The position numbers and the translations under genes are program-made. Positions 51,222-60,258 of a stretch of DNA of 64,000 nt are shown here, piece after piece. The stretch comes from Bosea sp. 124 (GTDB lineage Bacteria; Pseudomonadota; Alphaproteobacteria; Rhizobiales; Beijerinckiaceae): positions 2,125,001 through 2,189,000 of the forward strand of contig NZ_PZZM01000001.1 of NCBI RefSeq assembly GCF_003046175.1, in the 5' to 3' direction. The notes under the pieces are model-generated. The model was given only the letters and a program-made list of their open reading frames with translations, made no database searches and was not told the origin of the DNA. Position 1 is the stretch's first letter, and the number at the start of each line of letters is the position of its first letter.

Positions 51222-52043
51222 TCAACCGTCCGTGCGCGGGAGCGTCGGCGCGGCGAAGCCATACCGTGCCAGGATCTCCTGCCCGTTGCGCGCGAGGATG
51301 AACATGGCGAAGCGCCAGGCGTTTGGCGAGGCCCCGGTCATGACGGTCAGTCCGTAATCGGCGCCGACGGCGAGCGCGGCAGGCAGGCGCACGAGCTTCA
51401 TGCCGGGCTGCTCCTTCGCGATCGGCGCCGCGTTGGTGCAATAGGCCAGGAAGAGGTCGGCCGCGCCGCTGGCGAGGTTGTGGCCGTAGACATTGACGCC
51501 CTCGGGTGCCGGCGCGCTTCCGGGCCCGCCGGTGAGCTGCAGCGCCCTGGCTTCCAGCGCGGCCTTCGCGCCGGGCTTCACGGCCTCGGCCCGGGCGAAG
51601 ACCTGGAAGGCGTAGTCGCCGGACGGGTCGGCGCGCGGTGTCGAGGTACCGAGCTTGATCGCCGGGTCGAGCATGCGCTCCAGCAGGGTCTCCGGCGTCA
51701 CCGCCACCTCGGGCCGGGCAAAGGCGCAAAGCTCGTTGCGGGCGAAGAGCACGACGGGGCCAGCGAGCCCGGCCTGTGCCAGGGCGCGCGGATTGCCGAG
51801 ATCGGCCGAGGCGAAGACCTCGGCGGCCTCGCCCCTGGCGATGCGGTCCTTCAACAGACCCGAGGCGCCGAAGGCGGGTTTCACCGCGAGCCTGCTCTGC
51901 GCGGTGAAGGCCTGAGCGACCTCGGTCAGGGCGGCGCGCAGGCTGCCGGCCGCATGCAGCAGCACGGGCTCCTGCGCCCGGGCGGCCGGTGCCGTCACGA
52001 GCCCAGCCATCAGGAGGAGGCCGGCGAGAAGAGGGTGGCGCAT
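51222..52043 (-). CDS. ModA-like molybdate/tungstate-binding protein
   Basis: A 273-aa secreted binding protein with a signal peptide (about 1-23, ARA-QE). The mature part begins VLLHAAGSLRAALTEVA, with the Ser typical of ModA anion sites, then GASGLLKDRIARGEAAEVFASADLG and GTSTPRADPSGDYAF. It has no ModB or ModC next to it; it may feed another importer in this locus. It lies 12 bp before trmO and 4 bp after tupA on the same strand. Confidence 0.85.
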   Translation of the reverse strand: MRHPLLAGLLLMAGLVTAPAARAQEPVLLHAAGSLRAALTEVAQAFTAQSRLAVKPAFGASGLLKDRIARGEAAEVFASADLGNPRALAQAGLAGPVVLFARNELCAFARPEVAVTPETLLERMLDPAIKLGTSTPRADPSGDYAFQVFARAEAVKPGAKAALEARALQLTGGPGSAPAPEGVNVYGHNLASGAADLFLAYCTNAAPIAKEQPGMKLVRLPAALAVGADYGLTVMTGASPNAWRFAMFILARNGQEILARYGFAAPTLPRTDG

Positions 52044-52047
52044 GATG

Positions 52048-52926
52048 TCACGCGCCTGCCTGCGTCGCGTTCGGGAAGAAGAGTTGCTGCCCCTCGATCT
52101 TGTAGTCGGCGATGGCCTTCTGGCCTTCCTGGCTGACGAGCCAGTTCACGAAGGCCTGCCCGTCATTGATCTTCACATGCGGATGCTTGGCGGGGTTCAC
52201 CGCGATGACGCCGTACTGGTTGAACAGGCGCCTGTCGCCCTCGACGGAGATGACCAGATCGCCCCGGTTCTTGAAGGAGATCCAGGTGCCGCGGTCGGCG
52301 AGAACATAGGCGCCCATGCCACCGGCGGTGTTGAGCGCCGCGCCCATGCCCTGGCCGATCTCGCGATACCAGGCGCCCTTCTTGGCCTCGAGATCGACGC
52401 CCGCGACCTTCCAGAGCGCGAGTTCGGCCGCGTGGGTGCCCGACTTGTCGCCGCGCGAGACGAAGGGCACGCCCTTCTCGGCGATCTTCACCAGCGCGGC
52501 CGCGATATCCTTCGTGTCAGCGATGCCGGCCGGGTCGCTCTTCGGCCCGATCAGGACGAAATCGTTGTACATCACCGGCTTGCGCTCGAGCCCGAAGCCC
52601 TCGGCCACGAATTTCTCCTCCTGCGACCGGGCATGGACGAAGACGACGTCGGCATCGCCGCGCCGGCCGGTGTCGAGCGCCTGTCCGGTGCCCTGCGAGA
52701 TGACGCGGACCTCGATGCCGGTCTTCGCCTTGAACAGCGGCAGGATATGGCCGAACAGGCCGGAATCCTGGGTCGAGGTGGTCGAGGAGACGGTGATGAA
52801 GCGGGCATCGGCCGCGCCCGGTGCGGAAGCGGCGGGCGGCGTCGCCGTCGTCGTCTGGGCGAGAGCGAGGCCGGTCAGGGCGGCTGAAAAGCCGGCGGCA
52901 AGCAGCAGGCGTCTGGTCAGGGTCAT
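52048..52926 (-). CDS. tupA: Tungstate-binding protein TupA
   Basis: A 292-aa binding protein. The start is the ATG giving MTLTRRLLLAAGFS (52926), preceded by AGGAGA; a longer frame adds 20 residues. The signal peptide ends near ALAQT. The TupA hallmark TTSTQDSGLFGHIL (about 48-61) is clear, followed by GTGQALDTGRRGDADVVFVHA and FVSRGDKSGTHAAE, which form the tungstate pocket. It works with TupB and TupC, encoded just upstream. Confidence 0.93.
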   Translation of the reverse strand: MTLTRRLLLAAGFSAALTGLALAQTTTATPPAASAPGAADARFITVSSTTSTQDSGLFGHILPLFKAKTGIEVRVISQGTGQALDTGRRGDADVVFVHARSQEEKFVAEGFGLERKPVMYNDFVLIGPKSDPAGIADTKDIAAALVKIAEKGVPFVSRGDKSGTHAAELALWKVAGVDLEAKKGAWYREIGQGMGAALNTAGGMGAYVLADRGTWISFKNRGDLVISVEGDRRLFNQYGVIAVNPAKHPHVKINDGQAFVNWLVSQEGQKAIADYKIEGQQLFFPNATQAGA

Positions 52927-52982
52927 GGTCGTCTCCTGTGTGGGGGTGATTTCTTCGGGCTTCTTCTTGAACGCAACGGGTG

Positions 52983-53705
52983 TCACCAGATCAGCTCTCC
53001 GGCGAGGAAGGCGCGGGCCTCCAGCGAGGCCGGGCCGGCGAAGAAATCGGCGGCGGCGGCGTCCTCGATCAGCCTGCCGCGATGCAGGAAGAGCACGCGC
53101 GCGGCGAGGCGTCTGGCCTGGCCGAGATCATGGGTCGACATCAGGATGGTGATGCCCTCGGCGACGAGGCCAGCGAGCAGTTCCTCGATCTGCCGGGTCG
53201 CGGCGGGGTCGAGCTGCGAGGTCGGCTCGTCGAGGAAAAGCAGTTCCGGCCGCAGGGCCCAGGCACGGGCGATGGCGAGGCGCTGCTGTTCGCCGCCCGA
53301 GAGCAGCCGCGCCGCCTGAGCTGCGCGGTCGGAGAGGCCGAAGCGGGCCAGAGCCGCGCAGCTACGCTGGTGGCGTTCCGTGCCGGAGACGCCGGCCGCG
53401 GCCAACGCATGGGCGATATTGGACTCGACCGAGCGGCGCAGCATGATCGGCTTCTGGAAGACCATGGCATGGCGCTTGGCGCGACCCTCCGCGCCCGCCG
53501 ACCAGCGGATCAGGCCCTCCTTAGGCACCAGCAAGCCGTGGCAGAGCCGCAGCGTCAGCGACTTGCCGGCACCGTTGGGGCCGAGCAGCACGGTCAGCCC
53601 GCCGGCGGGCACGCCGAAGCTGAGCCCGTCGATCAGCCTGCGGCCGTCGCCGAGGAAGGACACGGCTTCGACCGCCAGCGGCAGAATGGAGGCGATGTCA
53701 CGCAT
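52983..53705 (-). CDS. tupC: Tungstate ABC transporter ATPase TupC
   Basis: A 240-aa ATPase from the ATG at 53705 (MRDIASILPLAV). Walker A is LLGPNGAGKSLT, the Q-loop is MVFQKPIMLRRS, the signature is LSGGEQQRLAIARAW, and Walker B is LLFLDEPTSQLD. A longer frame upstream lies inside tupB in another frame. The order tupB-tupC-tupA on the minus strand with a 5-bp gap to tupB fits the Tup importer. Confidence 0.92.
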   Translation of the reverse strand: MRDIASILPLAVEAVSFLGDGRRLIDGLSFGVPAGGLTVLLGPNGAGKSLTLRLCHGLLVPKEGLIRWSAGAEGRAKRHAMVFQKPIMLRRSVESNIAHALAAAGVSGTERHQRSCAALARFGLSDRAAQAARLLSGGEQQRLAIARAWALRPELLFLDEPTSQLDPAATRQIEELLAGLVAEGITILMSTHDLGQARRLAARVLFLHRGRLIEDAAAADFFAGPASLEARAFLAGELIW

Positions 53706-53710
53706 CGGCT

Positions 53711-54412
53711 TCACCCGGCATAGCGGGCGCCGATGCGGCTCGCGCCGAAGGCGATGGCATTGATGGCGAGCGTCAGCGCGATCAGGACGAGGCCGAGCCC
53801 CAGCGCGAGCGGAAGGTCGCCCTTCGAGGTCTCCAGCGTGATCGCCGTGGTCATGGTGCGGGTGTAGCCGGCGATGTTGCCGCCGACGATCAGCACCGCG
53901 CCGACTTCGGCGCTGGCCCGGCCGAAGCCCGCCAGCAGCGCCGTCGCCAGGGCGAAGCGGCCGTCGAAGAGCAGGGTCGGGATGGCGCGGGCGCCTTCGA
54001 GCCCGACCGAGCGCAGGTGGTCGCGATACTCGTCCCAGAGGTCCTCGACAGTCTGGCGGGTGAGCGCGATCACGATCGGCAGGACGAGCAGGACCTGGGC
54101 CGCGATCATCGCCGTCGGCGTGAAGAGCAGGCCGAGCGGCCCGAGGGGACCCGAGCGCGACAGCAGCAGGAAGACGAACAGCCCGGCCACGACGGGCGGC
54201 AGCCCCATCAGCGCGTTGAGGCAGACGATGACCGCCGAGCGGCCGGGGAAGCGCGCCAGGGCGAGCGCCGCACCGAGCGGAAGGCCGACCAGCGCGGCGA
54301 TCAGAACGGCCGTCAGCGTCACCCGCAGCGACAGGCCGACGATCGCCAGGAAGCCCGGATCGAGCCCGACGACCAGCGCGAATGCCGCCTTGAAGATCGC
54401 TCCGAAGTCCAA
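53711..54412 (-). CDS. tupB: Tungstate ABC transporter permease TupB
   Basis: A 233-aa permease with five or six membrane segments. Features of the binding-protein-dependent permease family include LSLRVTLTAVLIAAL, the cytoplasmic EAA-like loop DEYRDHLRSVGLEGARAIPT, and AEVGAVLIVGGNI, which resembles TupB/ModB. It is the first gene of the minus-strand uptake locus and diverges from the HTH regulator. Confidence 0.92.
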   Translation of the reverse strand: MDFGAIFKAAFALVVGLDPGFLAIVGLSLRVTLTAVLIAALVGLPLGAALALARFPGRSAVIVCLNALMGLPPVVAGLFVFLLLSRSGPLGPLGLLFTPTAMIAAQVLLVLPIVIALTRQTVEDLWDEYRDHLRSVGLEGARAIPTLLFDGRFALATALLAGFGRASAEVGAVLIVGGNIAGYTRTMTTAITLETSKGDLPLALGLGLVLIALTLAINAIAFGASRIGARYAG

Positions 54413-54512
54413 TGTCGACCACTCCCGCGCCTGCCAGCATCCTGCAAAGACTTGTATTTTCTAGAGTTCAATGCGACCAAATGCCAATTACGGAATAGGT
54501 GCAGATCAGCGC

Positions 54513-55409
54513 ATGGCGATGCAGGATCAGATCTATCTGACGACCGAAGAGGCGGCTGGCTATCTGCGGCTGAAGGAGCGCAAGCTCTATGAGCTGGTCG
54601 CGAGCGGCGGCGTGCCCTGCACCAAGGTCAGCGGCAAATGGCTGTTCCCGCGCGCGGCGCTCGACCGCTGGCTGGAAGCCGGGCTGGCGCGGCCGGAGGG
54701 CATGCGGCCCACCAGCCCGCCGCCGATCATCGGCGGCAGCCAGGATTCCCTGCTGGAGGTCGCGGTGCGCGATTCCGCCTGCGGGCTCGCGCTGCTGGCG
54801 GAGGGTTCGCATGCGGGGCTGGACCGGCTGGTGCGCGGCGAGGTCGCGATCGCGGCGATCCACCTGCACGCGACCCCCGATGACGACGAGGCCAACCCGG
54901 TCGCGATCCTGGCGGAGCCGGGCCTGTTCGACGCGGTGGTAATAGGCTTTGCCCGGCGCGAGCAGGGTTTGCTCGTGGCGCCGGGCAATCCGCTCGGCAT
55001 TGCGGGGGTCGCCTCGGCGGTTGCGCAGCGGGCCCGCTTCGCGCGGCGCCAGAAGGGGGCGGGAGCGCAATTGCTGCTGAACAGCCTGATCGAGCGCGAG
55101 GCCGTGCCGGAACAGGCGATGGTCCTGGCTGAGGGCATCTGCGCCACGGGTCAGGATCTGGCACTCGCCATCCGCACCGGCCGCGCCGATTGCGGCATCG
55201 CCTCGCGCGCCGTCGCGGGCGCCTTCGGGCTCGATTTCCTGCCGTTGGTCTGGGAGCATGTCGATCTGGTGATGCGCCGCCGGACCTATTTCGAGCCCGC
55301 GACGCAGACGCTGCTGAGCTGGATGCGCGGCGAGGCGATGACAGCGCGGGCAGGCGAACTCGGCGGCTATGATCTGTCGTGGAGCGGGGCGGTGCGGCTG
55401 AACCGATAG
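54513..55409 (+). CDS. HTH regulator with PBP-like ligand domain, probable Mo/W sensor
   Basis: A 298-aa protein from the ATG at 54513; in-frame ATGs at 54471 and 54519 are possible. Residues about 6-55 are an excisionase-type helix-turn-helix (YLTTEEAAGYLRLKERKLYEL, then GKWLFPRAALDRWL). The rest is a periplasmic-binding-protein-like domain of the ModA-related PBP superfamily kind. The combination (HTH_17 plus PBP-like) is typical of one-component regulators of molybdate or tungstate genes. Divergence from tupB-tupC-tupA strongly suggests it controls that operon in response to the oxyanion. Confidence 0.82.
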   Translation: MAMQDQIYLTTEEAAGYLRLKERKLYELVASGGVPCTKVSGKWLFPRAALDRWLEAGLARPEGMRPTSPPPIIGGSQDSLLEVAVRDSACGLALLAEGSHAGLDRLVRGEVAIAAIHLHATPDDDEANPVAILAEPGLFDAVVIGFARREQGLLVAPGNPLGIAGVASAVAQRARFARRQKGAGAQLLLNSLIEREAVPEQAMVLAEGICATGQDLALAIRTGRADCGIASRAVAGAFGLDFLPLVWEHVDLVMRRRTYFEPATQTLLSWMRGEAMTARAGELGGYDLSWSGAVRLNR

Positions 55410-55422
55410 GGCCAAACGGCCG

Positions 55423-55620
55423 TCAGCGCCGGAGCGCGGTTTCCCGCTCGGCCGCGGCCTCGCCGAAGGGCGCGACCTGCCAGTCCCAGCTTTCATCGGT
55501 TGGCGGCAGTTTTGTGCCGCGCATCAGGCCGAACCGCTCGAGCACGGCGCCTTGTCTGTCGCGCTTGACCATCTCGACATTGGTGAGCAGGACGACGCGG
55601 CAGGCGATGCGCCCGAGGTC
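55423..55620 (-). pseudogene. Possible 3' remnant of an unknown gene
   Basis: A short frame ending at 55423 encodes a protein-like stretch (RIACRVVLLTNVEMVKRD, then RFGLMRGTKLPPTDESWDW) of about 60 residues, with no good start or ribosome site. A methionine at 55572 would give only 49 aa. It fills the gap between the HTH regulator and the DSD1-type gene. It may be the tail of a lost gene; I do not recognise the family. Confidence 0.25.
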
Positions 55621-55658
55621 GTCAGCCGGACGCGAGTTCGGCGAGCAAAGCCCGGTCG

Positions 55659-56795
55659 TCAGGTCAGGGCGCCCCGCGCCGCCACGGGCCAGAGCGCCTC
55701 GACATGGGCGTCTTGCGTATGGAGACCGCGCACGCAGACATACCAGTCGTGCAGGTTGACGGTCGGGTCGCAATGGCCGGGGACCAGCAGCAAACGGTCA
55801 CCGCGATGGGGCAGGGCGATCGGATCGCCCGTCAGCACGCCATGCTCGTCGGAAGGCTTGGTGTAGACCACGCCTTCGCGCCGGAACGGTGTCGGCAGCC
55901 CTGAATCGATTGCCGCGGCCTTGTGGCCGGCATCGACCACGGCGCGGTCCGGCACCGGCTTGCTCATCACCCCGGTCAGGATGAAGAGCGAATGTTCGAA
56001 GGTGCGGAAGGGCGTGCCGTCGGCCTGACGGTTACGGGCATAGTCGGCGTCCATGAAGATGTAGGAGCCGGCCTGGATCTCGTTCCAGATCCCGGACTGG
56101 CTCTCGATCTCGAAGGTGCCCGTGCCGGCGCCGCTGACCACGCCACAGGCGAGCCCGGCCTGGGCCAGCCGCTCGACGGTGTTGCGGGCACCGAGCCCGG
56201 CGCGCTCGATCGCCTCGCGACGCTCGTCGATCGAGCGCATGTGCTGGGCGGTGCCGTGATAGGCCTGCAGGCCGCCGAAGCGCAGCGTGTTGCTGCGCGC
56301 GATCGCCTCGGCCAGGCGCACGGCGGTTTCGCCGGGCGCGACGCCGCAGCGCCGGCCGCCGACGTCGATCTCGACGAGAACGTCGAGCACGACGTCATGA
56401 CGGGCCGCGGCTTCCGCCGCCTCGCGCACCCCGTCGAGATGGTCGACACAGAGGCTGATCTTCGCCTGACGGGCGAGCCTGGCCAGCCGGTCGAGCTTGG
56501 CTGCGCCCGCGATCTCATTGCTGACGAGCACGTCGGTGACGCCGCCCTCGACGAGGATTTCCGCCTCGGAGACCTTCTGGCAGCACTGGCCGACCGCGCC
56601 ATGGGCGATCTGGCGCAGCGCGATCTCCGGGCTCTTATGGGTCTTGGAATGGGGCCGCAGCCTGACGCCGTGGCCCTGCGTATAGGCGGCCATGGTGACG
56701 AGATTGCGCTCGAAGGCGTCGAGGTCGAGGATGAGGGCCGGGGTGTCGATCTCGTCGAAACTCTGGCCGGCCTGGGCCGGCGGATGCAAGGGCAT
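55659..56795 (-). CDS. DSD1-family PLP enzyme (D-threonine aldolase / hydroxyaspartate type)
   Basis: A 378-aa fold-type III PLP enzyme (alanine-racemase-like N-terminus). The PLP lysine is in RLRPHSKTHKSPEIA (about residue 51). Other features are DTPALILDLDAFERN, VEIDVGGRRCGV and GAGTGTFEIE, plus a C-terminal metal site with the final Cys-containing GHCDPTVNLHDW. This matches D-threonine aldolase, D-serine dehydratase (DSD1) and beta-hydroxyaspartate enzymes; the reaction cannot be fixed from sequence alone. It stands as a single gene. Confidence 0.85.
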   Translation of the reverse strand: MPLHPPAQAGQSFDEIDTPALILDLDAFERNLVTMAAYTQGHGVRLRPHSKTHKSPEIALRQIAHGAVGQCCQKVSEAEILVEGGVTDVLVSNEIAGAAKLDRLARLARQAKISLCVDHLDGVREAAEAAARHDVVLDVLVEIDVGGRRCGVAPGETAVRLAEAIARSNTLRFGGLQAYHGTAQHMRSIDERREAIERAGLGARNTVERLAQAGLACGVVSGAGTGTFEIESQSGIWNEIQAGSYIFMDADYARNRQADGTPFRTFEHSLFILTGVMSKPVPDRAVVDAGHKAAAIDSGLPTPFRREGVVYTKPSDEHGVLTGDPIALPHRGDRLLLVPGHCDPTVNLHDWYVCVRGLHTQDAHVEALWPVAARGALT

Positions 56796-56903
56796 GGGCT
56801 GTCGCGCTTTCCTGAATCAGTGGCGGCCATGGGACGCCAGCTTCTTGTCTGGAGCAAGACCCCGGGAGCGAATGGCGCGCGGCGAATGGAAGCCGCCCTC
56901 GTT

Positions 56904-56929
56904 CGCCACTCGCCACTCGCCACTCGCCA
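56904..56929. repeat. 7-bp tandem repeat before an ABC exporter gene
   Basis: CGCCACT occurs three times in tandem (56904-56924) plus a partial CGCCA (56925-56929). It lies 17 bp before the exporter start codon at 56946. Copy-number change by slippage could alter leader spacing. Confidence 0.8.
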
Positions 56930-56945
56930 TGATACGTCGCGCGCC

Positions 56946-58766
56946 ATGAAGATAGGCCGCGTTACCGACGATACGTTCGCGCTTCTCCTCCGCGTCTGGC
57001 GCGAGCAGGTCAAAGCCTATCTGCCGCAGATGGCGATGATCATGGCCCTGGTGGTGGTGATCGCGGCGACGACGAGCTTCTATCCGTTGCTGATCAAGGC
57101 GGCTTTCGATGCCTTTGCCGATCCGCTGACGGCGGAAGCGACCGGCTTCGTGCGCCGCATGGAGCGCCTCGTCTCCAAGTCGATCGGCATCGAGATCGGC
57201 GTCGTCAATGCGGTTGCCGTCGTCGTCGTCCTCGTCACGGCGGTGAAGGGCTTTTCGCTGCTGGCGCAGACGGTGATGACCAACAGCGTCGTCAGCCGGA
57301 TCGAGGCCGACATGCAGACGGCGCTCTATTCGCACCTGATCCGCGCCGACCTCGCGCAGCTTCACCGCGAAAACCCGGCCTCGCTGACGCAGCGATTCAC
57401 CACCGACTTCACCTTCGTCAAGGAGGCGCTGACGCGGCTGATCAACATTGCCGTGCGCGATGTGCTGACGGCGGTCGCGCTGGTCGGCGCGATGTTCTGG
57501 ATCGACTGGCAGATGACGCTGGTGGTCATGCTGATCGCCCCGATCGTGGCGCAGCCGATCGGCAGGATCGGCCGCAAGCTGCGCCGCATGGCGACCTCGC
57601 AGCAGGAGCAGACCGGGCTGATGGCGAGCCTCGTCACCGAGAGCCTGCAGGGCGCCCGCGCCGCCAAGACCGACACGCTCGAGCCCTATCTCGAACAGCG
57701 CGCCGCGGCGGCCTTCGAGAGCATCCGCGCCCTGAAGATGAAGGCGGCCAACGCACGCGGCCGGCTCGACCCGCTGCTCGAGGTCGGCGGCGGCATGGCT
57801 GTGGCCGGCGTGCTGGCGGCGATCGGCGTCCGGATCACCTCGGGTGGCTCGACGGTCGGCGATTTCACCGGCTATGTCTCGGCGCTCCTGCTGGCGGCCC
57901 AGCCGATGCGCTCGCTCGGCAACCTCAACGCCATCGTCCAGGAGGCCGGTGCCTCGCTGAAGCGCTATTATGCCCTGCTCGACGAGCAGCCCGAGATCGT
58001 CGAGCGGCCCGACGCCAGACCACTGCAGGTTGGCGCGGGCGAGGTCGCGTTCCGGAATCTTCGCTTCCGCTATCGTGACGATGCGCGCGCGCTCGAAGGC
58101 ATCGACCTCGTCGCCGAGGGCGGCAGGACGACGGCGCTGGTCGGCCGTTCGGGCTCGGGCAAGTCGACGCTGCTGGCGCTGGTGCCGCGGCTCTACGATC
58201 CCGCGGAAGGCCGCGTCGAGATCGACGGGCAGGACCTGCGCGAACTGACGCTCGCCTCCCTTCGCGCGCAGGTCGGCGTCGTCAGCCAGGACGTGGTGCT
58301 GTTCGACGACACGGTGCGGGCCAATATCGCCTTCGGCCGGCCGGGTGCGAGCGAGGCGGAGATCGTCGCCGCGGCGAAGGATGCCGCCGCCCACGACTTC
58401 ATCATGGCGATGCCGGAGGGCTATTCGTCCTCCGTCGGCGAGCGCGGCCAGAAGCTCTCCGGCGGCGAGCGCCAGCGCGTCGCGATCGCCCGTGCCATCC
58501 TCAAGGACGCGCCGATCCTGCTGCTCGACGAGGCGACGAGCGCGCTCGACGCCGAATCGGAGCGTCTGGTGCAGCAGGCGCTCGGGCGCCTGATGAAGAA
58601 CCGCACCACGCTGGTCATCGCCCACCGGCTCTCAACCGTGCGCGAGGCCGATCTCATCGTCGTGCTGGAAGAGGGCAAGATCGTCGAGACCGGCAGCCAT
58701 GAGGCGCTGCTGGCCCGCGACGGCGCCTATGCAAGGCTGCACCGGCTGCAGTTCATCGAGGATTGA
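56946..58766 (+). CDS. MsbA-like ABC exporter (fused permease and ATPase)
   Basis: A 606-aa half-exporter. The N-terminal membrane domain has six segments (about 27-330) and ends with SLGNLNAIVQEAGASLKRYY. The ATPase domain has Walker A GRSGSGKST (about 400), VVSQDVVLFDDTVRANIAFG, the signature KLSGGERQRVAIARAI, and Walker B ILLLDEATSALD. Family members flip lipids (MsbA) or export drugs or peptides. The start is the ATG at 56946; the frame remains open far upstream, but over the antisense of the PLP enzyme gene. Confidence 0.92.
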   Translation: MKIGRVTDDTFALLLRVWREQVKAYLPQMAMIMALVVVIAATTSFYPLLIKAAFDAFADPLTAEATGFVRRMERLVSKSIGIEIGVVNAVAVVVVLVTAVKGFSLLAQTVMTNSVVSRIEADMQTALYSHLIRADLAQLHRENPASLTQRFTTDFTFVKEALTRLINIAVRDVLTAVALVGAMFWIDWQMTLVVMLIAPIVAQPIGRIGRKLRRMATSQQEQTGLMASLVTESLQGARAAKTDTLEPYLEQRAAAAFESIRALKMKAANARGRLDPLLEVGGGMAVAGVLAAIGVRITSGGSTVGDFTGYVSALLLAAQPMRSLGNLNAIVQEAGASLKRYYALLDEQPEIVERPDARPLQVGAGEVAFRNLRFRYRDDARALEGIDLVAEGGRTTALVGRSGSGKSTLLALVPRLYDPAEGRVEIDGQDLRELTLASLRAQVGVVSQDVVLFDDTVRANIAFGRPGASEAEIVAAAKDAAAHDFIMAMPEGYSSSVGERGQKLSGGERQRVAIARAILKDAPILLLDEATSALDAESERLVQQALGRLMKNRTTLVIAHRLSTVREADLIVVLEEGKIVETGSHEALLARDGAYARLHRLQFIED

Positions 58767-58777
58767 GGCGCCTCACC

Positions 58778-58829
58778 GAGAGCAGGATGCGAAAAGCGGA
58801 AACCGGCTTTTTGCTTGAATCCCGCTCTC
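58778..58829. repeat. Interspersed palindromic element after the exporter gene
   Basis: GAGAGC (58778-58783) pairs with GCTCTC (58824-58829) around an imperfect internal hairpin (AAAAGCGGAAACCGGCTTTTTGC region). It lies between the convergent exporter and MFS genes. This AAAAGC-GGAAACCGGC-TTTT type element recurs in Hyphomicrobiales and could act as a terminator in both directions. Confidence 0.6.
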
Positions 58830-58886
58830 GCTTTTTGATGAGAGACGGAAATCATCCGGCTCTTGCGGGGGGAAGCGCCTCGCGGA

Positions 58887-60206
58887 TCAGGCGGCGACCC
58901 TGGCTGCTCTGGCGGGCATGGCCGTTCCGCGCAGCGTGACCGAGAAGGCGGCTGCGAAGAGGCAAAGCGCGCCGGCGATGAAGAAGGCCGGCAGATAGCT
59001 CTCATAGACCGTACGGCTGAAGCCGGCGCCGTAAGCTGCAAAGGCGGCTCCAAGCTGATGTCCGGCGAAAATCCAGCCGAAGACCAGGTTGGACTTGTCG
59101 CCGAAGCGGTCGGCGGCGATTTTCACCGTCGGCGGGACAGTCGCGATCCAGTCGAGGCCGTAGAACACCGCAAACAGCGAGAGTCCGTAGAACGAGAATT
59201 CGGTGAAGGGCAGGTAGAGCAGCGACAGCCCGCGCAGACCGTAATACCAGAACAGCAGCCAGCGGCTGTCATAGCGGTCCGAGAGCCAGCCGGAACCAAC
59301 CGTGCCGGCGAAATCGAAGATGCCGATCATCGCCAGCACGCCGGCGGCCGTCACCGCTGCCATGCCAAAATCGCTGCAGAGCGAGATGAAATGCGTCTGG
59401 ACCAGCCCGTTGGTGCTGGCGCCGCAGACGAAGAAGGTGCCGAACAGCACCCAGAAGGTGTGCGTGCGCGAGGCCTCGCGCAACGCCAGCAGCGGCGACA
59501 TCAGCATGGCGCCCATCCCGCCCTGCTGTGCGGGGGCCGGCACGATCGCATCCCCGCCATAGGGCGCAAGCCCGACATCGGCCGGCCGGTCGCGCATCAG
59601 CACGAGCACGACGAGCGCGGCGAGGACCAGCATGACCAGGACGAAGACGAGCGCGCTGCGCCAGCCGAGCTGCTCGGTGAGACTGGCGAGCAGCGGCAGG
59701 AAGACCAGTTGCCCCGTCGCGCTGCTCGCCGTCAGCAATCCCAGCACAAGCCCGCGTCTCGCCGAGAACCAGCGCGTCGCGACGGTCGCGCCAAGCACCA
59801 TAGCGGTCAGGCCCGTGCCGAAGCCGACGACGACGCCCCAGAGCAGCACCAGATGCCAGAGTTGCGTCATCGCGAAAGAGCCGAGGATGCCGGTCGCGAT
59901 CAGGATGAGCGCGACGCTGGCGACGCGGCGAACGCCGAAGCGGTTCATGAAGGCGGCGGCAAACGGCCCCATCAACCCGAACAGTAAGAGGCGCACGGCC
60001 AGCGCGGAGGAGATGTCGGCCGTTGCCCAGCCGAATTCGCGTTGTAGCGGCCCGATCAGCACGCCGGGAGCACCGACCGCGCCTGCGGTGACGAGCATGG
60101 TCAGGAAGGTCACGGCGGCGACGATCCAGCCATAATGCCAGCCGCGCCGCGCCATTGCGGCGGAAAGTCCGGTGGCGGGGCCGTCAGTGGCGGCGAGCGA
60201 GGGCAT
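58887..60206 (-). CDS. MFS transporter
   Basis: A 439-aa major facilitator protein with about 12 membrane segments. Early parts are WHYGWIVAAVTFLTMLV and GVLIGPLQREFGW, and the central cytoplasmic loop holds RDRPADVGLAPYGGD, a segment typical of oxalate/formate-antiporter-like and monocarboxylate MFS proteins. It is 52 bp downstream of a MarR-family gene on the same strand, so it is probably regulated by it. Substrate unknown; an organic anion or drug is plausible. Confidence 0.9.
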   Translation of the reverse strand: MPSLAATDGPATGLSAAMARRGWHYGWIVAAVTFLTMLVTAGAVGAPGVLIGPLQREFGWATADISSALAVRLLLFGLMGPFAAAFMNRFGVRRVASVALILIATGILGSFAMTQLWHLVLLWGVVVGFGTGLTAMVLGATVATRWFSARRGLVLGLLTASSATGQLVFLPLLASLTEQLGWRSALVFVLVMLVLAALVVLVLMRDRPADVGLAPYGGDAIVPAPAQQGGMGAMLMSPLLALREASRTHTFWVLFGTFFVCGASTNGLVQTHFISLCSDFGMAAVTAAGVLAMIGIFDFAGTVGSGWLSDRYDSRWLLFWYYGLRGLSLLYLPFTEFSFYGLSLFAVFYGLDWIATVPPTVKIAADRFGDKSNLVFGWIFAGHQLGAAFAAYGAGFSRTVYESYLPAFFIAGALCLFAAAFSVTLRGTAMPARAARVAA

Positions 60207-60258
60207 GGCGGGCTCCTTTGCGGGTAGATGCCCGCATTGTGATGAAAAAAAGGCGATT

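Noticed and set aside
53706..54440. Upstream extension of tupC into tupB
   Set aside because: It runs through tupB in another frame; the ATPase homology begins at 53705.
55923..56945. Upstream in-frame extension of the ABC exporter
   Set aside because: The stretch is antisense to the PLP enzyme gene; the exporter family begins at the ATG at 56946.
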